Assembly: GCF_014595945.1 (NCBI RefSeq)
Contig: NZ_JABXWU010000001.1
Coordinates: 1 to 64,000 of the forward strand
DNA: 64,000 nt
Direction of reading: 5' to 3'
Source: Alkalibacillus aidingensis
GTDB taxonomy: Bacteria > Bacillota > Bacilli > Bacillales > Alkalibacillaceae
Made by a program: the position numbers and the translations under genes. The number at the start of each line of letters is the position of its first letter. The first letter of the stretch is position 1. Positions 44,767-53,649 of the stretch are shown here, in pieces. Under the pieces are notes generated by a model. It was not told where the DNA came from, made no database searches, and saw nothing but the letters and a program-made list of their open reading frames with translations.

Positions 44767-46251
44767 ATGGGGCGTTTTGATAGTTATTTAAAAAAACATT
44801 TAGTTAAAGTGGATCGAAACTTGTATCTATCAGAAAGTGATACGCAATATTATGAAAAAATTCTTCGCTATAAAGACCCATCTTCTCCTGAAGCACACTA
44901 TTACTTAGGTATTAAGTCAGAACAAGAGGGGTTATATGAAAAAGCCCGTGAGCATTTTCAAAAGGTCGTTAAGCATGCTGATTCACCTTATTACTTCAAA
45001 TCCAGAAAGTCCTTGAAACGGTTAGAGGATAAAATTAATGCTTCTAAACAGCTAGATCGTTCATCTTCTACCTTAACGAGTCCTAAAAAGACCCCGTTAT
45101 TGGTTAAATCAATCATTTCATTTGTGATTATATTTAATCTTTGTATCCTATTTTTACTATTATTTTGGCCTAAGCCGATCCATGGAATCGTTTCGTCTTT
45201 AAAAAGCTGGGATACGGGGGTTGATGTGGTATACGAAACAGTCGAAACCCCCTATATCATTTATTTGCCAAGTGATTCAACCGAACGTGACGTGGAAGAT
45301 GTTTTGCACCGTGAAGCGGTGGAGTTGGGTTCCAATCAACCAGATCAATCGATTGTCATATATGGCCTCAAAACTTCAGATGTTGAACTATTTTATGAAG
45401 TTACCCCGTTAAGAACTGATTCCTTAAAGGAACGTGCCTTTGTTTTAGCAGAATATCACCCAGCTATAGATGACCACGTTAAAATTAGGTTCTTACACCA
45501 ACAAGCAGGTGTTGACCCTCCAACTGTCATTGGTGCTAATTTAGTCCGAACGGCGTTACAAACTTACATTGAAGAACACGGTGCTCCTCCAAAGAAGGTG
45601 AGTGAGCTCGTCCAAGATTATCCAAATAACTATTTAAGTTTTATTCCTGATGAACCTATGACTCAGTCAGACGAAGTTCAGGAACGTTTAACTGATGAAG
45701 GAGGGTGGGTGTATGACCGTCATGCAGCTACTCTTGAAACCATGTTTTACCCCAATCATCCTCAAGTTCGTGATTCAATAGATATCCCATTTCAGGAAAT
45801 AGAAATTATGATTGATCCACAGCAGCAAACCTTAGCAGTCTACAGTGGAGTATATACCATTGCTCAAAAGCCAATTGGAGTGGGAGAAGAAGGGTTAACG
45901 CCACAGGGGACGTTTCAAGTAATAAATCGCGTCATTGAGCCAGTGGGAGAGACTAGTGGGATGTTTGGGGATGCAGGTCTTGGTATTGGAGGAGATTTAG
46001 CCATTCATGGTACGAAAAGTGATGAGCCTATACAAGAACAATCAACCCTTGGATGCATACGCTTAACGAATTCAGATATCATGGACTTATTTGACTATAT
46101 CCCAAAAGGAACAGTTGTCACCATTGAAGAGGGGATTAATCCTCCATCAGGTCAAGAAGTGATGAATGGCTTAGAAGACCTGCTTCCAAATGAACTTGGT
46201 GATCGTGTAATTGATCAAACGACAGATCATCTTTTTGAGTGGGCTAGTTAA
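44767..46251 (+). CDS. TPR and membrane-anchored L,D-transpeptidase (YkuD family)
   Basis: 494 residues. An N-terminal TPR-like helical region (about 25-75, PEAHYYLGIKSEQEGLYEKAREHFQKV in part) lies in the cytoplasm, one membrane helix follows (about 116-138), then an outer domain and the YkuD catalytic domain (about 340-455). The active site has His414 and Cys430 in HGTKSDEPIQEQSTLGC followed by IRL. It should crosslink or modify peptidoglycan. AAGGAGGGG precedes the ATG. The TPR-TM-YkuD order is seen in some other bacilli. Confidence 0.92.
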   Translation: MGRFDSYLKKHLVKVDRNLYLSESDTQYYEKILRYKDPSSPEAHYYLGIKSEQEGLYEKAREHFQKVVKHADSPYYFKSRKSLKRLEDKINASKQLDRSSSTLTSPKKTPLLVKSIISFVIIFNLCILFLLLFWPKPIHGIVSSLKSWDTGVDVVYETVETPYIIYLPSDSTERDVEDVLHREAVELGSNQPDQSIVIYGLKTSDVELFYEVTPLRTDSLKERAFVLAEYHPAIDDHVKIRFLHQQAGVDPPTVIGANLVRTALQTYIEEHGAPPKKVSELVQDYPNNYLSFIPDEPMTQSDEVQERLTDEGGWVYDRHAATLETMFYPNHPQVRDSIDIPFQEIEIMIDPQQQTLAVYSGVYTIAQKPIGVGEEGLTPQGTFQVINRVIEPVGETSGMFGDAGLGIGGDLAIHGTKSDEPIQEQSTLGCIRLTNSDIMDLFDYIPKGTVVTIEEGINPPSGQEVMNGLEDLLPNELGDRVIDQTTDHLFEWAS

Positions 46252-46266
46252 ACTAAGTTATTTTAG

Positions 46267-46641
46267 GACCCAACAACTAAGGAATGCCAAGATAAATTAA
46301 AAAGAATTGAAGAAAAACCATTTCGCGCTCCTGTGGTGATTGCTGTTGCGGTGAAACCTTCTGATCAACCAAAAGTTGTTAACCTTGAAGAGATCGGTGC
46401 AGTCAATGCAGCTGTACAAAACATGCTTTTAGCAGCACATGGTCTAGGTTTAGGTGCCATTTGGCGAACCGGAAAGCCTACTTATCATCCAAAGATGAAA
46501 CAACTATTTAACTTAAGGGAGCAAGATGAAGTACTTGGCTTTATTTATTTGGGTTATCCAGAGGTCATGAAAGAAAAAGGTGAACGAACCCCTTATCAAA
46601 AGAAAACCAAATGGATAACGGCTGACGATCCAGCAAGTTAA
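46267..46641 (+). pseudogene. N-terminally truncated nitroreductase-family remnant
   Basis: An open frame follows directly after an in-frame TAG (46264). It gives 124 residues: KECQDKLKRIEEKPFRAPVV, then AAVQNMLLAAHGLGLGAIWRTG and LGFIYLGYP, the middle and end of YdjA-type nitroreductases (usually near 185 residues). The first 60 or so residues with the FMN-binding arginines are missing, and there is no ribosome site before the possible starts. It lies 16 bases from the transpeptidase stop. Confidence 0.85.
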
Positions 46642-46651
46642 ATAGGATAGA

Positions 46652-46706
46652 AAAGCCCCGAACCCGTGATTTTAGTCACACTAGGTTTGGGGCTTTAAGT
46701 TTTTTC
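46652..46706. terminator. Bidirectional terminator
   Basis: Stem AAAGCCCCGAACC / GGTTTGGGGCTTT (one mismatch) with a 19-base loop; T-run on the plus strand and A-rich side upstream. It separates the nitroreductase remnant from the convergent substrate-binding protein gene. Confidence 0.8.
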
Positions 46707-46709
46707 CTA

Positions 46710-47603
46710 TTAGTTGATCCACTCATCAATTAGGTCTTCATTTTCTTCAACCCATTCTTTGGCACCATCAATTGGCTCTTCAGCTTCTTCAACATAACCC
46801 ATTAACTCACCAATCTCTTCGTCATTCATCTTCCAGTTTTTTAGCCATTCGCTAAATTCAGGATAATCATCTTCAAATCCATGACGAGTAGCATGGTGAA
46901 TCTTTTCAACTCCACCGAAGGATTCTTTAGGATCATCTAAATATTTTAAATCATGTTCAGCAAAGATACTGTGTGGATTCCACAGTGGTGAAACAATTGG
47001 TTCTTCATTTTTAACAGCTTGATCAATTGCTGCAATCATGGCTGGTTCAGAACTTGGAACTAATTCTAGTTCTAAGTCGTATTCTTGTACCATTTCTTCA
47101 GCCACTTCCATCGTACCAGCACCTGAATCGAAGCCGGTGATTTGATAGTCAAATAGCTCGGCATGCTCGTTTAAGTCTTCAATACTATTGATGTCTTCAA
47201 GATACTCTGGTACTACCAGACCAACCTTAGCGTTGTCATACCAAGTCTCATCAGAAAAATTAATCTGGTCTTGATATTCCTCTAAGTAATGCTGGTCTTG
47301 AACAGGAAGCCATATTTCTAGACTCAAGTCTAGCTCATCGTTAGCTAAGGCAGACATAGTTGGTCCCATATCCAGGTTCGTTAACTCAACGTCATAACCA
47401 CGATCTTCGAGAATGACTTTCCACATATTTGTCACGGCAATATTTTCAGCCCAGTTAATTTGTCCAATTTCAACAGAAACAGGCTCATCATTTTCCTCTT
47501 GTTCAGTTTGATCGGCTTGATCTTCCCCGTTGTCTCCACATGCAGCTAAAACCATTAGTAGTCCCGTCATTAGTAAAAATAATTTGAAGTTTTTAAAGCT
47601 CAT
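46710..47603 (-). CDS. Orphan glycine betaine/choline-type substrate-binding lipoprotein (OpuAC family)
   Basis: 297 residues with lipobox LAAC, so anchored outside the cell. The mature protein is very acidic. GQINWAENIAVTNMWKVIL and LWNPHSIFAEHDLKYLDDP match the OpuAC fold with tryptophans that grip quaternary amines. Such proteins deliver osmoprotectants to an ABC importer. No ATPase or permease gene is next to it, so it must use components coded elsewhere or act as a sensor-type binder. AGAGGGGA precedes the ATG. Operator-like repeats lie upstream. Confidence 0.88.
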   Translation of the reverse strand: MSFKNFKLFLLMTGLLMVLAACGDNGEDQADQTEQEENDEPVSVEIGQINWAENIAVTNMWKVILEDRGYDVELTNLDMGPTMSALANDELDLSLEIWLPVQDQHYLEEYQDQINFSDETWYDNAKVGLVVPEYLEDINSIEDLNEHAELFDYQITGFDSGAGTMEVAEEMVQEYDLELELVPSSEPAMIAAIDQAVKNEEPIVSPLWNPHSIFAEHDLKYLDDPKESFGGVEKIHHATRHGFEDDYPEFSEWLKNWKMNDEEIGELMGYVEEAEEPIDGAKEWVEENEDLIDEWIN

Positions 47604-47689
47604 AAAATCCCCTCTCGTTATTTAAATTTTTTCTCTCTTTAAATGACAAACTTCATTTTAAAGGATAGCCACTTCTAACGCTACCCCAT

Positions 47690-47724
47690 AGTAGACTGTC
47701 TATGTAGATAATCAGATGTCTACT
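47690..47724 (-). promoter_or_regulatory. Clustered GTAGAC/GTCTAC half-sites, possible operator of the betaine-binding gene
   Basis: AGTAGAC (47690-47696) and GTCTACT (47718-47724) are a perfect 7-bp inverted pair. Inside it, TAGAC-T-GTCTA (47692-47702) is itself a palindrome, and GTAGA...TCTAC (47704-47723) another. It lies about 90 bases upstream of the start at 47603. The regulator is not in this window; GbsR- or MarR-type control of betaine uptake genes in bacilli is a possible parallel. Confidence 0.45.
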
Positions 47725-47884
47725 TATTGAAAATGACTCACCTCCCTTTAATTTTTTATTAAAAGTTAAGAACGTTAAATTTTTTCTTTACAAAATTAAT
47801 GTAAATGTCTTTGGCTAATTTGTCAAATTCTCAAGAAAATTTTATAGGAAAATTCTTAATAAAAGAGGGGAGGAATCTAAGGGA

Positions 47885-47924
47885 AGAAAAAATAAAAGCC
47901 AGTGTAGTTTAGACACACTGGCTT
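47885..47924 (-). terminator. Rho-independent terminator (minus strand)
   Basis: A 10-bp stem AAGCCAGTGT/ACACTGGCTT with a 9-base loop and T-rich run on the minus strand, just past the YjcZ-type gene. Confidence 0.85.
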
Positions 47925-47947
47925 AGAGAATAGCGTGGTTGGTTGGA

Positions 47948-48049
47948 TTAATAACCACCATAACCATAAGAAGCCCCAACAATGATCAGAAGAATGAATA
48001 ATACGACGATTAATGTAAAACCGCCTCTAGCTCCATATCCGTAGCCCAT
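47948..48049 (-). CDS. YjcZ-family 33-residue sporulation-type micropeptide
   Basis: 33 codons with GGAGGG before the ATG. Start MGYGYGARGG, hydrophobic helix FTLIVVLFILLIIVGAS, Gly/Tyr tail YGYGGY. The helix is almost the same as in the 30-residue peptide at 32113-32205 (LIVVLFILLIIVGAS in both), while the ends differ. It has its own terminator. Confidence 0.88.
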   Translation of the reverse strand: MGYGYGARGGFTLIVVLFILLIIVGASYGYGGY

Positions 48050-48107
48050 TCATATCCCTCCTTGTGTTTAGTTACTAATAACATATGTAACATGAGTCAG
48101 TTCGACA

Positions 48108-48400
48108 AGGCGAAAGTCGATATGAGGAATGTCTAGAACGACGTTGTATTAGCCTTAAAGCTAGGTGGAAGGGCATCGTCATCGGCATATAGGCTTCTAG
48201 AAATCTTTAAGATCCATATAAAAAATAGGCACTTAATTGAAAAACTTAACTACATTTAATTCACCAGTGTCACGAATTTTTAATTTTTTCAATATTTTCT
48301 ATTGAAATTTATTAGTGAAATAGTACCATTAGATATGTTGGCAAAATAATTAACTGATTTGAAGTAAATGTGTAAACTTTAGCAGGGGTGTTTTGAACGG
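48108..48400 (+). other. AT-rich intergenic stretch between YjcZ-type and Spo0E-like genes
   Basis: No gene found. It must hold the promoters of the two divergent small genes. Near 48295-48315, TTCAATATTTTCTATTGAAA forms an imperfect dyad. A TTCGACA heptamer at 48101-48107 matches a Spo0A box but is expected by chance at this length. Confidence 0.3.
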
Positions 48401-48577
48401 ATGGACTCAAAACGAAAAGAAGAGTTACTCAATCAACTTCAGTATAAAAGAGAAAAGATGATCGAAATCGGTTTAGAAATGGGACTAAGCTATGAAAGTA
48501 CCATTCAAATAAGTCAAGAATTAGACGAACTTATTGTGGAAGTGCAAAAGTTAAAAGAACAAGGGGAAAACGTTTAA
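48401..48577 (+). CDS. Spo0E-like aspartyl-phosphate phosphatase
   Basis: 58 residues, two helices. The family signature SQELDELI is exact, and the first helix has the typical KREKMIEIGLEMGLS spacing. Such proteins remove the phosphate from Spo0A and delay sporulation. The ATG at 48401 has AGGGGTG about 10 bases upstream. It lies in an otherwise empty gap and has its own terminator. Confidence 0.88.
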   Translation: MDSKRKEELLNQLQYKREKMIEIGLEMGLSYESTIQISQELDELIVEVQKLKEQGENV

Positions 48578-48587
48578 TGACTTATAG

Positions 48588-48611
48588 CAGTGCATTTGAG
48601 CACTGTTTTCG
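48588..48611 (+). terminator. Rho-independent terminator
   Basis: CAGTGC/GCACTG stem with a short loop and TTTT, directly after the Spo0E-like gene. Confidence 0.65.
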
Positions 48612-48622
48612 ATCAGATAAGA

Positions 48623-49156
48623 CTATCTTACATAGCGATCAGCAAAATTAGAAGCCGCATAAGCATCTGGTTTAATCCGGGCCTCTAAGCCCATTGCTTT
48701 AATTCGAGAAACCATCTCTTGAATGTAAGAGCGAGTCAGTCCACGCTCGCCAATGTCTAGGTGAATTTCTGGCCCATCGAACTGTGCGCCTTGGTCGATG
48801 TATGGGATTAAAATATCAACAAATCTCTCAATGACATCAGGAGTAAAATGAGAAGCGACATGTTGACTCATTGATGTTTCTAGAGAGATTTTCTCATGTA
48901 ATGAGTGGATCGGGCGTTTAATCGACTGCTTATGAATCGCACACCAAGCCCCTTGGCCACAGTCATTTTTAATTCGTCGTAAGATAATACCTGTCGCAAA
49001 TTCGGTTTCACCCGGATAGACTTGAGCGTCGGTTCCAATTGATAAAAGATAGGCAGCATCAGGAGAAGAAGCAATAAATTGTTCCATATGACTGACTACA
49101 TCTTCAAAAGTCATATCGTGCTGTGTTGAATTGGAGAAATGAAGCTCATTTTTCAT
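48623..49156 (-). CDS. YkuK family RNase H-like protein
   Basis: 177 residues, soluble. YLLSIGTDAQVYPGETEFATGI and HLDIGERGLTRSYIQEMV match the DUF458/YkuK family, which has an RNase H-like fold. The aspartates in GTDAQ and HLDIG are the likely metal ligands. Biological role is not known. AAGGTGG precedes the ATG. Single gene convergent with the Spo0E-like gene. Confidence 0.85.
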   Translation of the reverse strand: MKNELHFSNSTQHDMTFEDVVSHMEQFIASSPDAAYLLSIGTDAQVYPGETEFATGIILRRIKNDCGQGAWCAIHKQSIKRPIHSLHEKISLETSMSQHVASHFTPDVIERFVDILIPYIDQGAQFDGPEIHLDIGERGLTRSYIQEMVSRIKAMGLEARIKPDAYAASNFADRYVR

Positions 49157-49484
49157 GGTTATCCACCTTCCTAGTCTTACTATATGGTATGACGCAAAGC
49201 TTTTAAAACGTCACGGTTATTATTGGTATTTTGGATCATTTTTAGTGAAATTCAGCTTGTTTATTCGTCAATTATGTTATGTTTAGGTTCGTTATTTATG
49301 AAGATTTATTTTCTATTTACTTTGTTTATTCCCCAGTTTAGGTGGATTATTCTACCCCTTAGAATTTTTTTGAGATAAAAAGTCTAAGTCGAATGATTGA
49401 GGTTCGTTAACACTCACTCTTATTTTTGATGTGACCTGATTTTTTCCAGGTTCATAATTGTTGATGCAATGGTTCTTGCAAAAT

Positions 49485-49714
49485 AGAGGCTGGGACATAA
49501 CGAAGTGAAGAGTTGCTAAAGACGAACAATGAACTGGATTAGCGTAGGAAATATACGTAGACTCCTGCGGGAGGAAAGGCCAAGGTGAGACCCCACAGCG
49601 CGATAGCGCAAGGAGGCTCACGAGCCGCCCGCGGAAAGCGGAGTATATTTCCGAAGCGGGGTTGAACCAGTCGTTCGGATTATCTTTAGCCAAATCACTT
49701 TTGTCCCAGCCTCT
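49485..49714. repeat. 230-bp Bacillales-type intergenic repeat with AGAGGCTGGGACA ends
   Basis: AGAGGCTGGGACA (49485-49497) and TGTCCCAGCCTCT (49702-49714) are a perfect 13-bp inverted pair. Inside are the familiar blocks TAGACTCCTGCGGGAG, AAGGAGGCTCACGAGCCG and CGCGGAAAGCGGAGTATATTTCC. I recall this as a very common structured repeat between genes of bacilli. Its outer arms also make a terminator at the 3' end of the minus-strand gene at 49721. The coding frame that crosses it is an artefact. Confidence 0.88.
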
Positions 49715-49720
49715 CAGTAA

Positions 49721-51556
49721 TTAAGATCTAAATAAATCTAAAAATCGCTCCCAAATTCCTTTATCTTCTTTTTCAAATTCTTCCTCGTCGTCTTCAGTTT
49801 CCTCGAAGGTGATACTTTCCGTCTGAATCACAAATTGAACTGTTTCAATTTGTTCGTTCTGATCAGAGACAAATGAAACGGGTTCAAAATCATTTCCCTC
49901 GTAATCATTCATCATTTGATCAATCTCATCTTGCATTTGATTAGGCAGATCTTCGGTTTCAACAGCAAGTTCCTCAGTCCCGTCATGTAATTCCGAAACG
50001 CCATCTTCTAATTCAATCGTTCCATCCGATAATTCGCCAACCCCTTTGTGTAACGAATGATATGAATCATTCAATTGGCCAACACCATCAGTATAATCGA
50101 CTAATCCTGAATGGAAGTCTTGATAATTAGTTGATAGCTCGCTTATTCCTTCTTTAAGCTGTGTCATGCCGTCATTTGAGTTTGATTGATCAATACTTTC
50201 TGCAAGCTCATCAGCCATTGTTTCTAATTGGTTAGCCATCTCATTTAAAGAAGGGGTAACCTCTTCAAGGGTAGGTCCTACTGCTTGAAAGGCCTCTTGA
50301 ACTTCCTCGTAAGTCCCTTTTGCAATCATTGATGCTTCATAGGTTTCAACTAAGGTATCGATTACCTCAGAGTCAGCATCACTCATATAAAGTGCTTGAA
50401 TGTCTTCTTCTGATAAATTACTTGAAGGAATCCCATTCATCGCTTCATCTAAGGAATTATAGGCTTGAAGGTAATTATCTCTTAAGTCGTTTAAACCTTC
50501 TTCTGTATCATATAAACCTTCAGCAATTTCTCGTAGGCCTTGTTCTAACTCTTCAAAGTCACTTAGATCCATACCGTCTTGATTTTCTAAAGATCGATTC
50601 ATATCTTCAAGTGCGCGATCAATGGCTTCTGAGCCTTCAATTAAATCACTTGAGCCTTGATTCAACTCACTTATGCCATTTTGATAGTCAGAAGAACCAT
50701 CATACCATTCAACGACCCCATCATTTAATTCTTGAACACCACCAAGTAGGTCGCCCACTGCGTCATGTAAATCAGCCATGCCATCAGCTAAAGACCCCAG
50801 TTCATCATTCATTTCTTCCGTATTAGGTTGATCGACTGACATCGAGGCAGGAAGAGCTGATATTTCGACCCCATCAAATTCAAAATCTTGAACAAGTGCT
50901 TCTAGAACTAGGGTTTCTTCTTGTTCAGGCATCACGGTAAATGTCACTTGCTGATCTCTTCCTGCATTCGCGACTGTTCCGTCTTCAGCTCTAATCTGAC
51001 GGTAAACATCTGAATCGAGAGTTACGGATATTTGCATTAAATAATGGTCAAAGAAAGTGGGATCAACTGCATCATTAGCTGACGTGTCAATTGAAATTTC
51101 TAAGGATCCTTCCTGACCTAAAAGCTCATCTGGAGTCATTTCTTTTCCATTTAAACGATAAGTTATCTCGAAGTTCCAGGGTAAAGGATGCCCATCAAGG
51201 TCACCTTGGTAATAGAATTGCTCCTCCTCGGCAGTAAACTCAACTTGTTCACGATCGTGATCTATTTCTAATAAATTGGTTAAATTTTTAACGTTCGTGT
51301 AAGAGCCATAGTCAACCATGGTCCCTTGCTCAGTTATATCAAAACTATTAATGACATACATTTCTTGTTGTTCACCGGTCGCACTTAATGTAGCATAAAC
51401 GACTTCATCCTTTTCAGAATAAGCACCATCTGTTTGAGTTGTCTTATCACTAGATGACGCCTCATCATTGGAATTAGCCATTACGAAAAATGGTGACCAT
51501 CCAACAAGAAGACAAGCGATTATAATTAGTAATATTCGTGTTCTTCTCATGATCAT
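49721..51556 (-). CDS. Secreted coiled-coil partner of MMPL exporter (YhgE-like repeats)
   Basis: 611 residues with an N-terminal signal sequence (about 6-28), an outer beta-rich domain (about 50-245) and a long coiled coil (about 250-545) with repeated motifs such as LNDGVVEWYDGSSDYQ and LHDGTEELAVETEDL that recur roughly every 7 residues as in YhgE/Pip and methyl-accepting coiled coils. The tail is very acidic and lacks a clear final membrane helix. It overlaps the MMPL gene by 4 bases. Likely an extracellular adaptor of that exporter. Confidence 0.8.
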   Translation of the reverse strand: MIMRRTRILLIIIACLLVGWSPFFVMANSNDEASSSDKTTQTDGAYSEKDEVVYATLSATGEQQEMYVINSFDITEQGTMVDYGSYTNVKNLTNLLEIDHDREQVEFTAEEEQFYYQGDLDGHPLPWNFEITYRLNGKEMTPDELLGQEGSLEISIDTSANDAVDPTFFDHYLMQISVTLDSDVYRQIRAEDGTVANAGRDQQVTFTVMPEQEETLVLEALVQDFEFDGVEISALPASMSVDQPNTEEMNDELGSLADGMADLHDAVGDLLGGVQELNDGVVEWYDGSSDYQNGISELNQGSSDLIEGSEAIDRALEDMNRSLENQDGMDLSDFEELEQGLREIAEGLYDTEEGLNDLRDNYLQAYNSLDEAMNGIPSSNLSEEDIQALYMSDADSEVIDTLVETYEASMIAKGTYEEVQEAFQAVGPTLEEVTPSLNEMANQLETMADELAESIDQSNSNDGMTQLKEGISELSTNYQDFHSGLVDYTDGVGQLNDSYHSLHKGVGELSDGTIELEDGVSELHDGTEELAVETEDLPNQMQDEIDQMMNDYEGNDFEPVSFVSDQNEQIETVQFVIQTESITFEETEDDEEEFEKEDKGIWERFLDLFRS

Positions 51557-53628
51557 TTCCCCTTATGAAATTTAGCTTTGAACGTCGTTTTTTCAATTAC
51601 TTTATCAAACACTAACAGCATCGCCGGTAGGAATATCAGCACCATCACAAATGCTAATAGTGCACCTCTTCCTAATAACAAGCCAATGGAAGAGACGATT
51701 GGATTGGTTGAAGTCATTCCTAAAATGAACCCAACACTTGATAGAATTGCAGCTGAGATAAAGATCGCAAATGTCTTTTCATTAATCGTTTTCTTCATGG
51801 CTTGATAAGCTGGTAAATCCTGACGATAATGCTTATAATTTTCGGTAAACAAAATCCCATAGTCAACGGTTGCGGCTAACTGTACAGTACTTATAATTAA
51901 GTACCCGACGTAGACCAGTGAGGAATCGGTAAAGTACGGAACGGCTAAGTTAAACCAAACCGCTGCCTGGATCGTAAGTAATAACACGACCGGAATAGTA
52001 AGTGAACGAAACGTCACTAAAAGAACAATGGCAATGGTTATCACCGTTAACCAGTTGACGAGCGTATTATCTTTTTGTACGGTATTTCGAATATCATACA
52101 AGGTGACACTTTCGCCAGTAAGGTGCACGTCATCCTCATAATAGGAATTAGTGATGTCTTTAATCTCATCAATTAATGAAAAAGTGGCCTCACCCTCATT
52201 ATCCGTTTCAGTATTAATGGTGATTCTGGCATAATCATTCGAGTAAAAGGACTCTGTAATAGACTCATCAATATACTCAGCTGGAATCGCAGCCCCAACG
52301 GTATTCGTATAAGATAAGACGCTTGTAACATAGTTCAAATTCTCTAAACTATTAACTAGCTCAACTTCTTTAGCGGTATTTTCTTTAGGAACTAATAAAA
52401 CCATAGGCGTATACTTTCCAAAATCCTCTTGTATAGCTAGCTGATCCTCACCGGCACGTGTTGATTCCGGCTGATCGCCAACACCATAAATAAAGGAAGT
52501 TTGGCTTTGTGCTAAAAAGGCAGGCACAATCAATAAGAAAACTAATAAAATAGCTGGGATTCTTAGTTTTAACACACGACTGCCAATGCTCTTAAAACTA
52601 GGCATAAATGGTTTATGCTGAGTTTTATCGATCCATTTGTAAAATAACAGAGTTAAAGCAGGTAAGAAGACCATCACACTAATGAAACTTAGCGCAATCC
52701 CCTTAACTAGATTCAAACCTAAATCAGCGCCAATCTCAAAATTCATAAACGTTAGCGCCGTAAACCCAAAGAAAGTCGTGGATGCACTCGCTGCAATAGC
52801 AGGGAATGAACGCTTGATCGCTAGGCGCATCGCTTCACTTGGATCAGAAACTTTCTTCCGATAGTCTGAAAAACTATGAAGTAAAAAGATTGCATAGTCA
52901 AGTGAGACCGCGAGTTGCAACACAGGAGCAACTGATTGAGTAACAAACGAAATTTCACCGATAAAAATATTCGTACCTAAATTGATCAACACCGAAATAC
53001 CAATCGCAGTCAGGAAGAATACCGGCTCCATCCAAGAGTTCGTTGAAAGGACAAGGATTAAAATGATGATTGGAATCAGTAACGCGGCTGCGTACATCGT
53101 CTCTTTGCCCGTCATCTTCTGAGAAATGGCCGTGTCTAAAGCATCACCTGTCATCGCATTCTCTTCACCAATCAATTCATAAACCTCATCGGTAATCTTA
53201 ACTTCATCACCATCACGGACATGAAAAGAAAAAAGAGCTTTCCCATCTTTATAGTAAGATTCGACTGTGTCTTGATCAGCTAATTCAACGGGTGTTTTTA
53301 AATCAATGATATCATCCAACCAGGTGACCGCACTGATGCCATCAACTGCCTCAAGTTCAGCTTTAAAAGCTAGCGCCTCTGGAATGGAAACATCATGGAT
53401 CATGACTCGTGTATTAGCCACTTCATCATCAAACTCTTCATCCATGACCTCTAGCGCTTCCATTGACGGTGCGTCATCCGGTAAATAATCGACCATATTG
53501 TAATTAACAGCTACCGCGAATTGCGCTATAGCACTGACTAACGCAATAACGATAAATGTGATAACAATCGATTTTTTGTGTTTAATAATTCGTGTTGATA
53601 GATCGATAGGATTCACCCTTTCTTGCAA
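51553..53628 (-). CDS. MMPL/RND-family transporter
   Basis: 691 residues with 12 membrane helices in two halves of six, each half preceded by a large outer loop (about 45-165 and 390-500). QLAVSLDYAIFLLHSF and STVQLAATVDYGILFTENY are the paired MMPL motifs with the proton-relay aspartates (DYA, DYG). It exports lipids, peptides or drugs. The start is uncertain: TTG at 53628 has no strong ribosome site, while GTG (five codons in) lies against AGAAAGG. It starts the operon with the coiled-coil gene; TetR gene is divergent. Confidence 0.9.
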   Translation of the reverse strand: MQERVNPIDLSTRIIKHKKSIVITFIVIALVSAIAQFAVAVNYNMVDYLPDDAPSMEALEVMDEEFDDEVANTRVMIHDVSIPEALAFKAELEAVDGISAVTWLDDIIDLKTPVELADQDTVESYYKDGKALFSFHVRDGDEVKITDEVYELIGEENAMTGDALDTAISQKMTGKETMYAAALLIPIIILILVLSTNSWMEPVFFLTAIGISVLINLGTNIFIGEISFVTQSVAPVLQLAVSLDYAIFLLHSFSDYRKKVSDPSEAMRLAIKRSFPAIAASASTTFFGFTALTFMNFEIGADLGLNLVKGIALSFISVMVFLPALTLLFYKWIDKTQHKPFMPSFKSIGSRVLKLRIPAILLVFLLIVPAFLAQSQTSFIYGVGDQPESTRAGEDQLAIQEDFGKYTPMVLLVPKENTAKEVELVNSLENLNYVTSVLSYTNTVGAAIPAEYIDESITESFYSNDYARITINTETDNEGEATFSLIDEIKDITNSYYEDDVHLTGESVTLYDIRNTVQKDNTLVNWLTVITIAIVLLVTFRSLTIPVVLLLTIQAAVWFNLAVPYFTDSSLVYVGYLIISTVQLAATVDYGILFTENYKHYRQDLPAYQAMKKTINEKTFAIFISAAILSSVGFILGMTSTNPIVSSIGLLLGRGALLAFVMVLIFLPAMLLVFDKVIEKTTFKAKFHKGK

Positions 53629-53649
53629 TTAATCTTATTCCATCTTAAT

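Noticed and set aside
28263-48107. Spo0A-box heptamers (TTCGACA) at 28263, 33194 and 48101
   Set aside because: A fixed heptamer is expected about eight times on both strands of 64 kb, so three upstream cases are no evidence by themselves.
49352-49693. Minus-strand 113-residue reading frame
   Set aside because: It runs through the known-type 230-bp intergenic repeat and has no ribosome site.
50320-50826. Plus-strand 168-residue reading frame inside the coiled-coil gene
   Set aside because: Leucine-rich antisense shadow of heptad-repeat coding sequence; no ribosome site.
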